A stretch of DNA of 64,000 bases, from positions 62,001 to 126,000 of the forward strand of contig JAJSAM010000060.1 of the NCBI GenBank assembly GCA_024274785.1, written 5' to 3'. The DNA is from Planctomycetota bacterium. Its GTDB lineage: Bacteria > Planctomycetota > JAJSAM01. The notes below the pieces were generated by a model. That model made no database searches and was not told the origin of the DNA. It worked only from the letters and a program-made list of their open reading frames with translations. Below, piece after piece: positions 25,999 to 34,491 of this stretch (position 1 is the first letter of the stretch; each line of letters opens with the position of its first letter). The position numbers were made by a program, and so were the translations under genes.

Positions 25999-26908
25999 GC
26001 ATGTCAAGGCGCTGAAAGGCGCTCTCACCTACACGCGCCGCTACCGCAATCGGACGTTCGTCGTGAAGATCGGCGGCGGAATCCTCGGTGAAGAGCGGAT
26101 GATGCGCAGCATCGCCGCTCAGGTGGCCCTCCTGGAGTCGCTCTCCATCCGGATCGTCCTGGTTCACGGCGGCGGCCCGCAGGCCAGCGACCTCTCCCGG
26201 CGACTCGGCATAGAACCGGAGATCGTCGCCGGACGGCGAGTCACGAACGGGGACGTCCTCGAGATCGCCAAGATGGTCTACGCCGGCAAGCTGAACGTGG
26301 ACCTGCTGGCCGCCTTGCAGGCGGAAGGGGTCCCGGGAGTCGGGCTCTCCGGCGTGGACGGGAGCCTGGTCGTGGCGAAGCGCCGTCCGCCGGTAACCGT
26401 AACCCCCGACGAGGGTGGGGAGACCATCGTGGACTACGGCGAGGTCGGGGACGTCGTCCTGGTCAACCCGGCGGTCCTGCTCACTCTGCTCGACAAGGAC
26501 TTCGTCCCGGTGGTGGCCTCGCTGGCGGCGGATGGGGCCGGCCGGACCCTGAATCTCAACGCGGACACCCTCGCCGAGTCCATCGCCGTGGCACTCGCGG
26601 CCAAGAAGCTCGTCTTCCTGACGACGAGCCCCGGCCTGCTCCGGGACCAGGACGACCCGACCTCCCTGGTGCCCTTCGCCGACCCGAACGACCTCGAGGC
26701 GCTCCTCGAAAACGGAACCGTGGCGGGCGGCATGCGCCCCAAGATCGAGGCGTGCATCCGCGCCGTGCGGGGCGGCGTGCGCCGGACCCACATCATCGAC
26801 GGAACGGTTCCCGACTCCCTCCTGATGGAGGTCTTCACGGGCGCGGGATGCGGCACCATGATCGTCAACAAGAAGGAGCAGGCCGACTACCGGGAGCAGG
26901 AGCTTTGA
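25991..26908 (+). CDS. argB: N-acylglutamate kinase
   Basis: 305 residues of the amino-acid kinase family. FVVKIGGGILGE, LVHGGGPQASDLSRRLG, RVTNGDVLEIAKMVYAGKLNVDLL, NLNADTLAESIAVAL and VAGGMRPKIEACI are all characteristic, with Lys and Gly-rich loops for ATP. The ATG has GGAGGA seven bases upstream and overlaps argF'. Phosphorylates N-acetyl- or N-succinylglutamate; the sequence alone does not tell me which. Confidence 0.92.
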   Translation: MPEHVKALKGALTYTRRYRNRTFVVKIGGGILGEERMMRSIAAQVALLESLSIRIVLVHGGGPQASDLSRRLGIEPEIVAGRRVTNGDVLEIAKMVYAGKLNVDLLAALQAEGVPGVGLSGVDGSLVVAKRRPPVTVTPDEGGETIVDYGEVGDVVLVNPAVLLTLLDKDFVPVVASLAADGAGRTLNLNADTLAESIAVALAAKKLVFLTTSPGLLRDQDDPTSLVPFADPNDLEALLENGTVAGGMRPKIEACIRAVRGGVRRTHIIDGTVPDSLLMEVFTGAGCGTMIVNKKEQADYREQEL

Positions 26909-27975
26909 GCACCTCCGGCGCCCCGGGCCTGCTCGTCGGCCTGGTCCGCGCCCCGAGTGTTTCGGGCAATGAAGGCGTGGTCGCAGGCGTGCTTGCCGGT
27001 TGGGCCGGGAAGCGAGGCATTCCGGTCACGGCGGACGACGCCGCGGTCAAACTGACCATCGAAGGTCGCGGGCCGGGGCCCACCCTCCTGCTCGCGAGCC
27101 ACCTCGACACGGTGCCACCGGGGGAGGGATGGAACGTGGATCCCCATGCCGGGGTGATCGAAGCGGGATGGTTGCATGCCCGGGGGGCGGTGGACGCGAA
27201 GGCCTCGGTGGCCGCCATGGCTTGCGCCGCGGCCGCCCTCCACGCCGAGGGTGGACCGGCGCGCGGCCGCCTGGTCGTCCTCGCCACCTTCGGCGAAGAA
27301 ACGAGGGAGACATCCATGCCGGTCGCGATCGAGCGGCTCGGTCTCCCGGACGCCGCACTGGTGGGCGAACCGACATCGCTCGAGCCGTGCACCGCGCAGC
27401 GCGGCCTCCTGGTCCTGCGCATGCTCTGGCACGGGGACCAGCGCCATGCCGGACGGGCGGACGAAAAGGGGGCCGGGCCGAACTCGATCAACCTGGCGGC
27501 GCGCGATCTGATCACCCTCTCACAACTCGATCTCGGCCGCGTCCATCCTACCCTGGGGCGCATCAGCATCACACCCGTTTCGATCGGGGCGGGCGTGGCC
27601 GGGAATGTCACCCCGCCGCACTGCGAGGCCCGGTTCGACGTGCGAACCACTCCGGCCTTCACCCAGGCGGAAGTGGCCGCCGCGATCGATGCCGCGACCG
27701 ACGGTGATGTGGAGGTGATCTCCGACCGTTTCCACCCGACCGAAACTCCTCCGGGATCGAGGCTGCTCGCGGCGATCAACCGGATCCGGCCCGGCGTGGT
27801 GCCGTTTGCCTCCCCCACCAGTTCGGACTGGGTGTTCCTCCGGGAAACAGACACCGTCAAGATAGGCCCCGGCGACTCGCGGCTCTCCCACACCCCCCGG
27901 GAACGGATTGAGTTCCTGGAGGTGGAGGCCGCGGCCCGCCTGTACGCCGACGTGGCAAGGGAGTATCTGCGATGA
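26905..27975 (+). CDS. M20-family deacylase, likely N-acylcitrulline or acylornithine deacylase
   Basis: 356 residues from a TTG start that overlaps the argB stop (TTGA), with GGGAGCAGGAGC ahead. M20 metal-site motifs are LASHLDTVPPG, HARGAVDAKAS, TFGEETRE (catalytic Glu) and VGEPTSLEP; a dimerisation domain sits between about 170 and 280. With an acylornithine carbamoyltransferase in the operon, the expected substrate is N-acyl-citrulline, which releases citrulline for ArgG. LysK/DapE-like activity is the main alternative. Confidence 0.82.
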   Translation: MSTSGAPGLLVGLVRAPSVSGNEGVVAGVLAGWAGKRGIPVTADDAAVKLTIEGRGPGPTLLLASHLDTVPPGEGWNVDPHAGVIEAGWLHARGAVDAKASVAAMACAAAALHAEGGPARGRLVVLATFGEETRETSMPVAIERLGLPDAALVGEPTSLEPCTAQRGLLVLRMLWHGDQRHAGRADEKGAGPNSINLAARDLITLSQLDLGRVHPTLGRISITPVSIGAGVAGNVTPPHCEARFDVRTTPAFTQAEVAAAIDAATDGDVEVISDRFHPTETPPGSRLLAAINRIRPGVVPFASPTSSDWVFLRETDTVKIGPGDSRLSHTPRERIEFLEVEAAARLYADVAREYLR

Positions 27976-28427
27976 GCACCTCGGCCGGCCGGACGAGCGA
28001 GGGGGAGATGGTGAGCGGCATGGCGAAGCGCAAGGAGTTGATCCTCGCCATCATCGAAAGCGAGTCCGTCCCCACCCAGGAGACATTGGCCGCGGCCCTT
28101 GCCGCTCGAGGCCAGCCGGCGAGCCAGGCCTCGGTCAGCCGGGCCGTGGCGGCCCTCGGCCTCATCAAGCAGCACGGCCGCTACGTGGCCCCCGACTCCG
28201 GCGCCACGCGCGAAGATCCGCTGCGGGTGCGCATCCGGTCGAACCTGCTCGAAGCCGCGAACGCCGGAGCAAACCTGGTCGTGCTGAAGACCCCGCCGGG
28301 CGAAGCCTCCGGCGTGGCCTTGGCGATCGATCGGCTCATGCTCCCCGGATTTGTGGGCAGCGTGGCCGGCGACGACACGATCTTCGTGGCGGTGAGCGAC
28401 CAGAAGGCATTCCGCCGAGCGCTGTAA
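27972..28427 (+). CDS. argR: Arginine repressor
   Basis: 151 residues. An N-terminal winged helix (ILAIIESESVPTQETLAAALAARGQPASQASVSRAVAALGL) is followed by the hexamerisation/arginine-binding domain with VVLKTPPGEASGVALAID and GDDTIFVAV. The start could be ATG 27972 (overlapping the upstream TGA) or ATG 28020, which would remove a non-conserved N-terminal extension. It closes the operon, so the operon is probably autoregulated through the palindrome at 20490. argH is not in the window. Confidence 0.9.
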   Translation: MSTSAGRTSEGEMVSGMAKRKELILAIIESESVPTQETLAAALAARGQPASQASVSRAVAALGLIKQHGRYVAPDSGATREDPLRVRIRSNLLEAANAGANLVVLKTPPGEASGVALAIDRLMLPGFVGSVAGDDTIFVAVSDQKAFRRAL

Positions 28428-28470
28428 GGGCTCGTCTGGAAACAACCGCCGCATTCGAGGGCTGCTGCAG
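28428..28470 (-). repeat. Dispersed repeat, truncated reverse copy
   Basis: Starts immediately after argR with GGGCTCGTCTGGAAAC, followed by GCATTCGAGGGCTGCTGCA, which is the reverse complement of the 3' portion of the copies at 18550, 32617 and 46517. The rest of the element is missing. The remainder of the 93-nt gap to the SWIM gene shows nothing else. Confidence 0.6.
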
Positions 28471-28520
28471 CGTGACAAGCTCTCGGGACGAGTCCGGAGC
28501 CACCCGGTCGAGGCGGGATA

Positions 28521-29660
28521 TCAATCCCCCATCAGCCGCTCCAGATCCTTCAGCACCGTTGCCAGGAGACCTCGGCGATGTTCGGTCCAGGCACTCTTCC
28601 GTGGAGACTCGAGCAGCATCGACCGGGGGCCGAGGGGAGTCACTCGCGCAACGAGATCAGACGCCCCCCCCCGGAAATAGAGGCGGCCCCGGGCAAGCTG
28701 GACGCTCATCTGTCGGTCCCGAAAGACCGGTGAGGCCGCAACGAACTCCTCCGCGCGACGGTAAAGGCGTTGCAGTGCCTCCGGGGTGAGTCTGGCCGCC
28801 TTCGGCCGCACAGGTATCCCGGACCGGGCGGCCGGCGTCGCGGACGGCTTCGCCGTCGACCTCTTCTTTGAGGCGGCGGTCTTCCGTGCGGGAGCTTTCC
28901 TCGGCTTTCTTCGCCGCTTGCCCGGTCCCGCCGGCGCCTGGCCCGGGTCGAGATCGATACCAAAAACGGACGAGAGCTCATCGGTCTCGAGCACCCGCGC
29001 CCGCCTCGACTTCCGGCCGGACACGGGCTGATCGATCGCGGCCTCCACCATTTCGGTCGGGTCCACACCACGCAGAGTGAACAGCAGCGCAGGATCGTGG
29101 TCAAGGCGAGCGCCGACACCGTAGAGTGACGCCGCCACGTGCTTGCACATGGTCGCCCAGTCGGGACACGAACACTTGAGGGAGATGTCCGCGGGAGAAG
29201 GAAACAGCCCCTCGCCCTTCTTCGACACGATCTCCATCACACCCTCTGAGATGGAGCCCTGCAAGAGTTCGATCAGCGAGTTGATCTGCCCCGCGCACCG
29301 GCCCTTGATCGCGGTCCACTGCTTCGTGGCCAGAGGCTCGATCTCGATCGCCACGTCGTAGAGCTCCCTTCCACTGACCAGCGCGGCCACCCGGCCGGCC
29401 TCGATCCGCAGATCGATCACCGATCCGTTGCGAGCGTAGGTCCGTCCGCGCGGCAGGCGATTGGAGTAGTCGCTGTAGGACTCCAGGTTCTCGCACCAGG
29501 CGGCGCCCCAGAAGGTCTTCGCGATCTTCCTGCCGGTGATTTCGATCGGGGCAAGCTCCTTCCCGTCCTTCTTCATCCCGGCGACCAGCTTTTCAGACTG
29601 GCGGCGGCGCGCGGCCACCGGGACGTAGCGACGCCAGCCTCTGTAGTACCTCCTGCTCAT
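28521..29660 (-). CDS. SWIM zinc-finger protein
   Basis: 379 residues. The SWIM motif CSCPDWATMCKHVAA (C-x-C...C-x-H) lies near residue 175 after a conserved N-terminal half (FWGAAWCENLESYSDYSNRLPRGRTYARNGSV). The middle is Lys/Arg/Ala-rich (about 245-280) and likely disordered, followed by a C-terminal helical domain. Lies 57 nt downstream of the SNF2 helicase gene on the same strand. This two-gene pairing recurs in many bacteria, and the SWIM protein is presumed to bind DNA or the helicase; the process is not established. Confidence 0.8.
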   Translation of the reverse strand: MSRRYYRGWRRYVPVAARRRQSEKLVAGMKKDGKELAPIEITGRKIAKTFWGAAWCENLESYSDYSNRLPRGRTYARNGSVIDLRIEAGRVAALVSGRELYDVAIEIEPLATKQWTAIKGRCAGQINSLIELLQGSISEGVMEIVSKKGEGLFPSPADISLKCSCPDWATMCKHVAASLYGVGARLDHDPALLFTLRGVDPTEMVEAAIDQPVSGRKSRRARVLETDELSSVFGIDLDPGQAPAGPGKRRRKPRKAPARKTAASKKRSTAKPSATPAARSGIPVRPKAARLTPEALQRLYRRAEEFVAASPVFRDRQMSVQLARGRLYFRGGASDLVARVTPLGPRSMLLESPRKSAWTEHRRGLLATVLKDLERLMGD

Positions 29661-29717
29661 GGACCACCTTCATTCCCGGTAACAACCATGACGTGCGCGA
29701 AAATCCTCCCTGGACGG

Positions 29718-32456
29718 CTACCTCATCACGGCGCTGCCGAGGTCGAGCGACACCAGCGAGATCAACTCCTCATTGCTCAACTCCGTCAGCTTCGGCTCGG
29801 CTCCCGTGGACAGGATCTCGTCGGAGAGTTCCTGCTTCGAAGCGATGAGCGAGTCGATATGTTCCTCCACCGTGCCCCGGCACACAAACTTGTGAACGAG
29901 CACGTTCTTCTTCTGACCGATCCGGAAGGCGCGGTCCGTGGCCTGGTTCTCCACCGCCGGGTTCCACCACCGGTCGAAGTGGATCACATGCGAGGCCGCG
30001 GTCAGATTGAGCCCGGTGCCGCCCGCCTTGAGCGAAAGCACCATGAACGGCACCTGGTCGTCCTCCTGGAAGCTCCGGACCAGTTCCTGGCGCTTCCGAA
30101 CCGACGTTCCACCGTGCAATGAAAGGCCTCTCTGGCCGAAGACCCTGGTCAGATAATCGATCAGGGGCGCAATGATCTCCCGGAACTGGGTGAACACCAA
30201 CACCTTGTCCTGCCGTGCGGCGATGGACTCGCAAAGCTCACCGAGCCGCCCGAACTTCCCGCTGTCCGCGGGCTCATAGCTCCCGTCCCCCAACCATTGG
30301 GAAGGGTGATTGCAGATCTGCTTGAACCGCATCAGACAGGCCAGCACCATGCCGCGCCGCTCCATGCCGTCGAGTTCCTCGAGCGCCTTCGCCATCTCCT
30401 CCACGGACTGCTGGTACAGGGCGGCCTGACGCTTGCTCAGCAGGCAGTAGGCGTTGACCTCGGTCTTGTCCGGCAGATCGGAAATGACCTTCTTGTCGGT
30501 CTTGAGCCGGCGCAGGATGTAAGGCTGAACCAGGCGGCGCAGGGGGGCGTATCCTCCCGAGCGGCCCTTCGCCATGGACTTGCAGAGGCGATGGAAGGCA
30601 GGCGCGGATCCAAGCAGCCCCGGGTTCAGGAAATCGAAGATGGACCACAGGTCGCCGAGGCGATTCTCCACCGGGGTTCCGGTCAGGGCCAGGCGCCACT
30701 TCGAGTTCAGTTCCTTGACCGCCCTGGTCTGCTTCGCCCCCGGATTCTTGATGGCCTGGGCCTCGTCGAGGATCACATTCCTCCATGGATACCGCTTCAT
30801 CCATTCGGTCCGCATCGCGGTGCCGTACGTGGTGATCACCGCGTCGTTTGCGACCACGCTTTTCCTCTGGAGCCCCTTCAACCCGGACGAGGAAATGCGG
30901 GAAGGATGGGCGATGAGCACGGAAAGCCCGGGCGCGAAACGTTCGAACTCCAGGCGCCAGTTGTCGAGCAGCGAGGCCGGCACGACCAGCAGATCGGTCC
31001 CCTCCTCTTCGCTGGCGCGAAGCAGAGACAGGACTCCGAGCACCTGGATCGTCTTGCCGAGCCCCATGTCGTCGGCCAGGCAACCGCCGAGCCCCAGCCC
31101 GCGCAAGGTCATGAGCCACTGCACGCCGAGCTTCTGGTAGGGACGAAGCGCAGCGGAGAGGCCGGCATCGGCCTCGATTGCGGACGCGAGTTCGGGTGAA
31201 CGCAGCGCGTCGAGCCGGGAGGAAAGCCACTTCCCGGCAATGACCTCGGACCACTGTGGCCGGGCGTCCTCGGGGCACTCCGCATCGCCACCATCCAGTT
31301 CCGCTCCGGCCAGCATCCGCATCGCCTCGCCGAAGCTCACTCCCCCCGACAGGGCCTGCTCCTGCACTTCGCGCCACTGATCGAGAACCCCGGCCAGCTT
31401 TTCGCGGTCCACCTCGACCCATTGGCCCTTGATCAACACCAGTCCCTCGCTGGCCGCGAGCAGGGTCCTGATCTCCTTCCGAGTCAGCCTCCGGCCACCC
31501 AGGGTAAGGCTCACGTCGAAGTCGAGAAGCGCATCCATGCCCAACCGGGAAGGAGGCTTTCCGCCGATCTGGACCGAGACCCTGGGGCGGGGACGCTTCC
31601 TGACGTTCCACCAGTCCGGCATGCGTACGACCAACCCGGCCTGCTCGTACCGCGCAACCCGGCAGAGGAACCGGTGGGCCTCCCGGGGCGTCCAGGAGAG
31701 CGGGTGGTAGATGTCGCCGGAATCGACCAGCTCACGAATGAGGTCGCACTGCTCGGCGGCGCGGGACAGTGGTGAGAGCAGCGCCAGCAGCTTCTTCCGA
31801 TTCCTCTCACCGGCGTAGTCCTTCAGCGCCTGCCCGAGTGGCCGGTGCCGGGGCCGGGCCCGCTTCGAAACCCGGCTCACGTAGGTCGCGATGAAGGCGA
31901 AGGGATACGAGGGGTCACGCTTGTTCTCGGCGAGATGAAAACAGACGCGCCCGACCACGTTCCAGACCGGACTCTGCTCTCTCAGATACCCCTGAACCCC
32001 GTCCTTCCGTTTCGATGCTTCGGACAAGAGGGCCCGGCCGAGGTCGGACCAGATTTCACCGAGCAAGGCGCTGTTGATCAGTTCGGCGCCGGGCATGGGA
32101 GGGGCGGCCTCGACCAGGGCCTCAAGGTCGGCGAGGACCGCGTCCGGGACAACCAGCGATCCGGGACTCGTCGGATCGAGTGCGCCGCAGGCACCGGCCA
32201 CGAAGGCACTGCCGATCTCGCGCCAGTACGAGAGCGGCGGGGGAAGCTCGGTGGCGAGTTCCGTCGCTCCCAGGTGGAGGACGCCGTATCCGCGACCGCG
32301 ATCGAAAGCCTCGATGATACGGTTTGCGACCACGGCGGACACCCGCGGACGGTCCTCCGGAGCGCCGGGGCGAACGTCGATACGACCACTCGGCGTCAAT
32401 CCGCAGAGCAGGGTATGGCTTGCACCGGGCGCGCTGCTGAAGGGGAGTTGGGTCAT
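29718..32456 (-). CDS. SNF2-family DEAD/DEAH helicase
   Basis: 912 residues. An N-terminal region of about 450 residues of the bacterial SNF2-associated type precedes the motor. Walker A is DDMGLGKT, motif II is DEAQ, motif III LTGTPVENRLGDL, and the C-terminal lobe has FTQFREI, LSLKAGGTGLNLTAA and DRAFRIGQKKNV. Swi2/Snf2 ATPases move along double-stranded DNA without strand separation. Paired with the downstream SWIM gene. Not a recognisable phage-defence locus: no adjacent nuclease or methylase is present. Confidence 0.9.
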   Translation of the reverse strand: MTQLPFSSAPGASHTLLCGLTPSGRIDVRPGAPEDRPRVSAVVANRIIEAFDRGRGYGVLHLGATELATELPPPLSYWREIGSAFVAGACGALDPTSPGSLVVPDAVLADLEALVEAAPPMPGAELINSALLGEIWSDLGRALLSEASKRKDGVQGYLREQSPVWNVVGRVCFHLAENKRDPSYPFAFIATYVSRVSKRARPRHRPLGQALKDYAGERNRKKLLALLSPLSRAAEQCDLIRELVDSGDIYHPLSWTPREAHRFLCRVARYEQAGLVVRMPDWWNVRKRPRPRVSVQIGGKPPSRLGMDALLDFDVSLTLGGRRLTRKEIRTLLAASEGLVLIKGQWVEVDREKLAGVLDQWREVQEQALSGGVSFGEAMRMLAGAELDGGDAECPEDARPQWSEVIAGKWLSSRLDALRSPELASAIEADAGLSAALRPYQKLGVQWLMTLRGLGLGGCLADDMGLGKTIQVLGVLSLLRASEEEGTDLLVVPASLLDNWRLEFERFAPGLSVLIAHPSRISSSGLKGLQRKSVVANDAVITTYGTAMRTEWMKRYPWRNVILDEAQAIKNPGAKQTRAVKELNSKWRLALTGTPVENRLGDLWSIFDFLNPGLLGSAPAFHRLCKSMAKGRSGGYAPLRRLVQPYILRRLKTDKKVISDLPDKTEVNAYCLLSKRQAALYQQSVEEMAKALEELDGMERRGMVLACLMRFKQICNHPSQWLGDGSYEPADSGKFGRLGELCESIAARQDKVLVFTQFREIIAPLIDYLTRVFGQRGLSLHGGTSVRKRQELVRSFQEDDQVPFMVLSLKAGGTGLNLTAASHVIHFDRWWNPAVENQATDRAFRIGQKKNVLVHKFVCRGTVEEHIDSLIASKQELSDEILSTGAEPKLTELSNEELISLVSLDLGSAVMR

Positions 32457-32888
32457 GGGGGCTCGGCGATGATCTTACCGCAGTCCGGGGCCTGCGGCGT
32501 CGGCCTTGCCGATGGACACCACGGGCCGGCGAATCTTCCAGCCCGCTCCCTCGCACCCGGCGCCCGGGTACCACTCCCGCGACCGTCGCCGGCTTCGGCG
32601 GCTGTCACCGCCGTAAGGGCTCGCGCAGGAATATGTTCGCAGGACCGAGAGCGCTGATGCGCCAGCCCGGCAAGGCGCGAGGTGCGCGCAACCTTACTGG
32701 TTTCAACCGACGAGCAACGCAGATCAAGGGGATGCAGCAGCCCTCGAATCCCGAAGCTGTTCATGCGCGGGCCCTGAGGTATCATCCCCCCCGAGAACAG
32801 CGCTCCGTCACGCGGCGAAGGCTCACATCCATCCCTGCCGCCGCCTGATGCGTGGACACCGCACGAAAACAAGACCGGAGAAGGACTG
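32457..32888. other. Intergenic region carrying a repeat copy
   Basis: 432 nt between divergent genes. It contains the complete dispersed-repeat copy at 32617-32774. The remaining sequence has no frame with convincing protein character and no clear -10/-35 pair; GC-rich throughout. Confidence 0.45.
32617..32774 (+). repeat. Dispersed ~150-bp repeat, copy 2
   Basis: Begins GGGCTCGCGCAGGAATATG and ends TTCATGCGCGGGCCC. The two ends are imperfect inverted repeats but differ from copies 1 and 3 in the same positions on both arms (CGCGCAGG versus CGTCTGG), which looks like compensatory change. Core GGTTTCAACCGACGAGCAAC at 32699-32718. Confidence 0.75.
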
Positions 32889-33332
32889 GTGGACGAAGCA
32901 CGACTGATCGACAAGCTGAAGCTGATCGAAGCACTCTTCGCCGGCGCGGCCACCGAGGGCGAGAAGGTCGCCGCCGAGCGCGCCAGAGGCCGCATCCTGA
33001 AACGGCTGCAGCAGTACGCGCAAGTGGACCCTCCGATCGAATACCAATTCTCCATGGCGGACATGTGGACCCGGAAGGTCTTCACCGCTCTGCTGCGGCG
33101 GTACGACATCCGGCCCTATCGATACCGCAGGCAGCGATACACCACGGTCATGGCCAGGGTGCCGAAACGGTTCCTCGACGAAACGCTGTGGCCTCAATTC
33201 CAGGAGATCTCAAAGACACTGAGGAGCTACCTGTCCGAGGTGACCGATCGCGTCGTGCACCGGGTGATCCACCAGGACAGCTCCGAAGCGGAGGTCGTCG
33301 AGAAACCAAGGCAGCTTCCAGGCGAGATGTGA
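32889..33332 (+). CDS. Conserved hypothetical protein, DUF2786-like N-terminus
   Basis: 147 residues, GTG start with GGAGAAGGA upstream. The N-terminal helix pair LIDKLKLIEALFAGAATEGEKVAAERARGRILKRL resembles DUF2786 (stretches that read as helix-turn-helix with conserved Glu/Ala). The second half is basic and aromatic (RYDIRPYRYRRQRYTTVMARVP), compatible with nucleic-acid binding. Flanked by repeats on both sides and not coupled to neighbours. Confidence 0.6.
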   Translation: MDEARLIDKLKLIEALFAGAATEGEKVAAERARGRILKRLQQYAQVDPPIEYQFSMADMWTRKVFTALLRRYDIRPYRYRRQRYTTVMARVPKRFLDETLWPQFQEISKTLRSYLSEVTDRVVHRVIHQDSSEAEVVEKPRQLPGEM

Positions 33333-33361
33333 GCCCGGCGCAGCGGTTGCTGATCGAGGTG

Positions 33362-33392
33362 CCCATCGGAGGGACGGGCCTTGTCCCGACCG
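33362..33392. repeat. 31-bp hairpin repeat, copy 1
   Basis: CCCATCGGAGGGACGGGCCTTGTCCCGACCG minus one base would be too long to restate; the key part is GGACGGG-CCTTGT-CCCGACC, a 7-bp stem with one mismatch. A second copy at 43592-43622 has GGACGAG-CTTCGT-CTCGTCC with the same flanking CCCATCGGAG. The A-to-G and T-to-C changes on opposite arms preserve pairing. Confidence 0.6.
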
Positions 33393-33496
33393 TGCCGGAT
33401 CGGACTCGGCCGGCGCGTGGAATCGGTGCGCGCTGCGAAGGAACGAATGGTCCGCGGCAACAGGGCTCGGGCGTGGCCCGGCCCGGTATCCAGAGA

Positions 33497-34027
33497 TCAG
33501 TCGAGCGGTGGGCCGAGGCCGCCGGGGTAGCGGCGGGCCAGGTCGACGTAGACCTTTTTCCACCGCGTCCACTCCGCCTCGTACTCCTTGCCGATCCGCT
33601 TCCGCGCGAGCTTCGCGGGGACGCCCATCGCGATCGCGCGTTCGGGGATCTCGGCGTGCTGCGGCACAACCGCTCCCTCGGCCACGACCGCCCACTCCCC
33701 CACCACCGCCCAGTCGGAGACGATCCCGCCCATGCCGACGATGACCCAGTCCCTGATCGTCGCATTGTGGATGATCGAGGCGTGGCCGAGCGTCACCCAA
33801 TCCCCGATTCGCGTGATCTCGCCGGGTCTGGCGTGGATCACGCAGTTGTCCTCGACGGAACTGCGGTTCCCGATACGGATCGTCCCGTAGTCGCCCCGGA
33901 TTCGGGCACCGGGTCCAATCCAGCACTCCTCCCCGATGGTCACGTCGCCGAACACATCCGCGGATGGATGGATGTAGGTGCCTCTCCCGATGAGGGGGGT
34001 CGATCCTTCGAAGCTCGAAACCGTCAA
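33497..34027 (-). CDS. Gamma-class carbonic anhydrase-like hexapeptide-repeat protein
   Basis: 176 residues from TTG 34027, which has GGAGGGAGG ahead of it. Left-handed beta-helix repeats (YIHPSADVFGDVTIGEECWIGPGARIRGD) and the zinc ligands are in place: H in CVIHARPGE, H in VTLGHASIIHNA (two). The family includes CamH/YrdA/PaaY-type proteins, many with weak or no carbonic anhydrase activity. Last gene on the minus strand after DsrE; co-transcription with the Qmo-like set is plausible. Confidence 0.8.
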   Translation of the reverse strand: MTVSSFEGSTPLIGRGTYIHPSADVFGDVTIGEECWIGPGARIRGDYGTIRIGNRSSVEDNCVIHARPGEITRIGDWVTLGHASIIHNATIRDWVIVGMGGIVSDWAVVGEWAVVAEGAVVPQHAEIPERAIAMGVPAKLARKRIGKEYEAEWTRWKKVYVDLARRYPGGLGPPLD

Positions 34028-34086
34028 GGCGTGCCTCCCTCCGTTTTCTGCGCCCGGAACCGCCTCCCTCGGGCGTCGGGTTTCGC

Positions 34087-34461
34087 TCAGTAACTGAGCG
34101 TCGAAGTCGCCCCCAGGGTCTCCATGACGACCCGGGCCGCGGCGACCATCTCCGCCCCTTCGATGAGCATCCCGGAATCGATCCGGCGCTCCTTCAGGCA
34201 TGGCGTGCAGACCAGCAGTTTGCCGTCCTGCGCAAAAAAGCTGTCGAGCAAGTCCTTCAGCGGAGGGAGTCCCCCGGCGAAGACATGGCCGGCGACACCT
34301 TTCTGTGCCAGAACCACCGCATAGCCCTGCAGGACGACCGTCGCCGGCACATCCATCACCAGGGAGGCGTTCGCCATCACGAAGGGGAAGGTGGCCCGCT
34401 CGGAGTCCTCCGGACCGTGGGTCGCGAGAATGAGCAGTTTCTCCTGCTTTTCATCATTCAT
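34087..34461 (-). CDS. DsrE-family sulfurtransferase-like protein
   Basis: 124 residues. LLILATHGPEDSERATFPFVMANASL and the CxxC-bearing strand KLLVCTPCLKERRI are typical of DsrE/DsrE-like small proteins, where the Cys carries persulfide. Soluble and cytoplasmic. Lies 30 nt after the QmoC-like gene. With TusA at the other end of the same gene run it forms a likely sulfur-relay pair feeding the HdrA/Qmo-like flavoproteins. The role is inferred from neighbourhood. Confidence 0.8.
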   Translation of the reverse strand: MNDEKQEKLLILATHGPEDSERATFPFVMANASLVMDVPATVVLQGYAVVLAQKGVAGHVFAGGLPPLKDLLDSFFAQDGKLLVCTPCLKERRIDSGMLIEGAEMVAAARVVMETLGATSTLSY

Positions 34462-34491
34462 GGGGTTTTTCTCTCTGATGGTTGTTCTGAT

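Noticed and set aside
29718-32456. Phage-defence island around the SNF2 helicase
   Set aside because: The only partner is a SWIM protein; no nuclease, methylase, integrase or other defence gene is adjacent.
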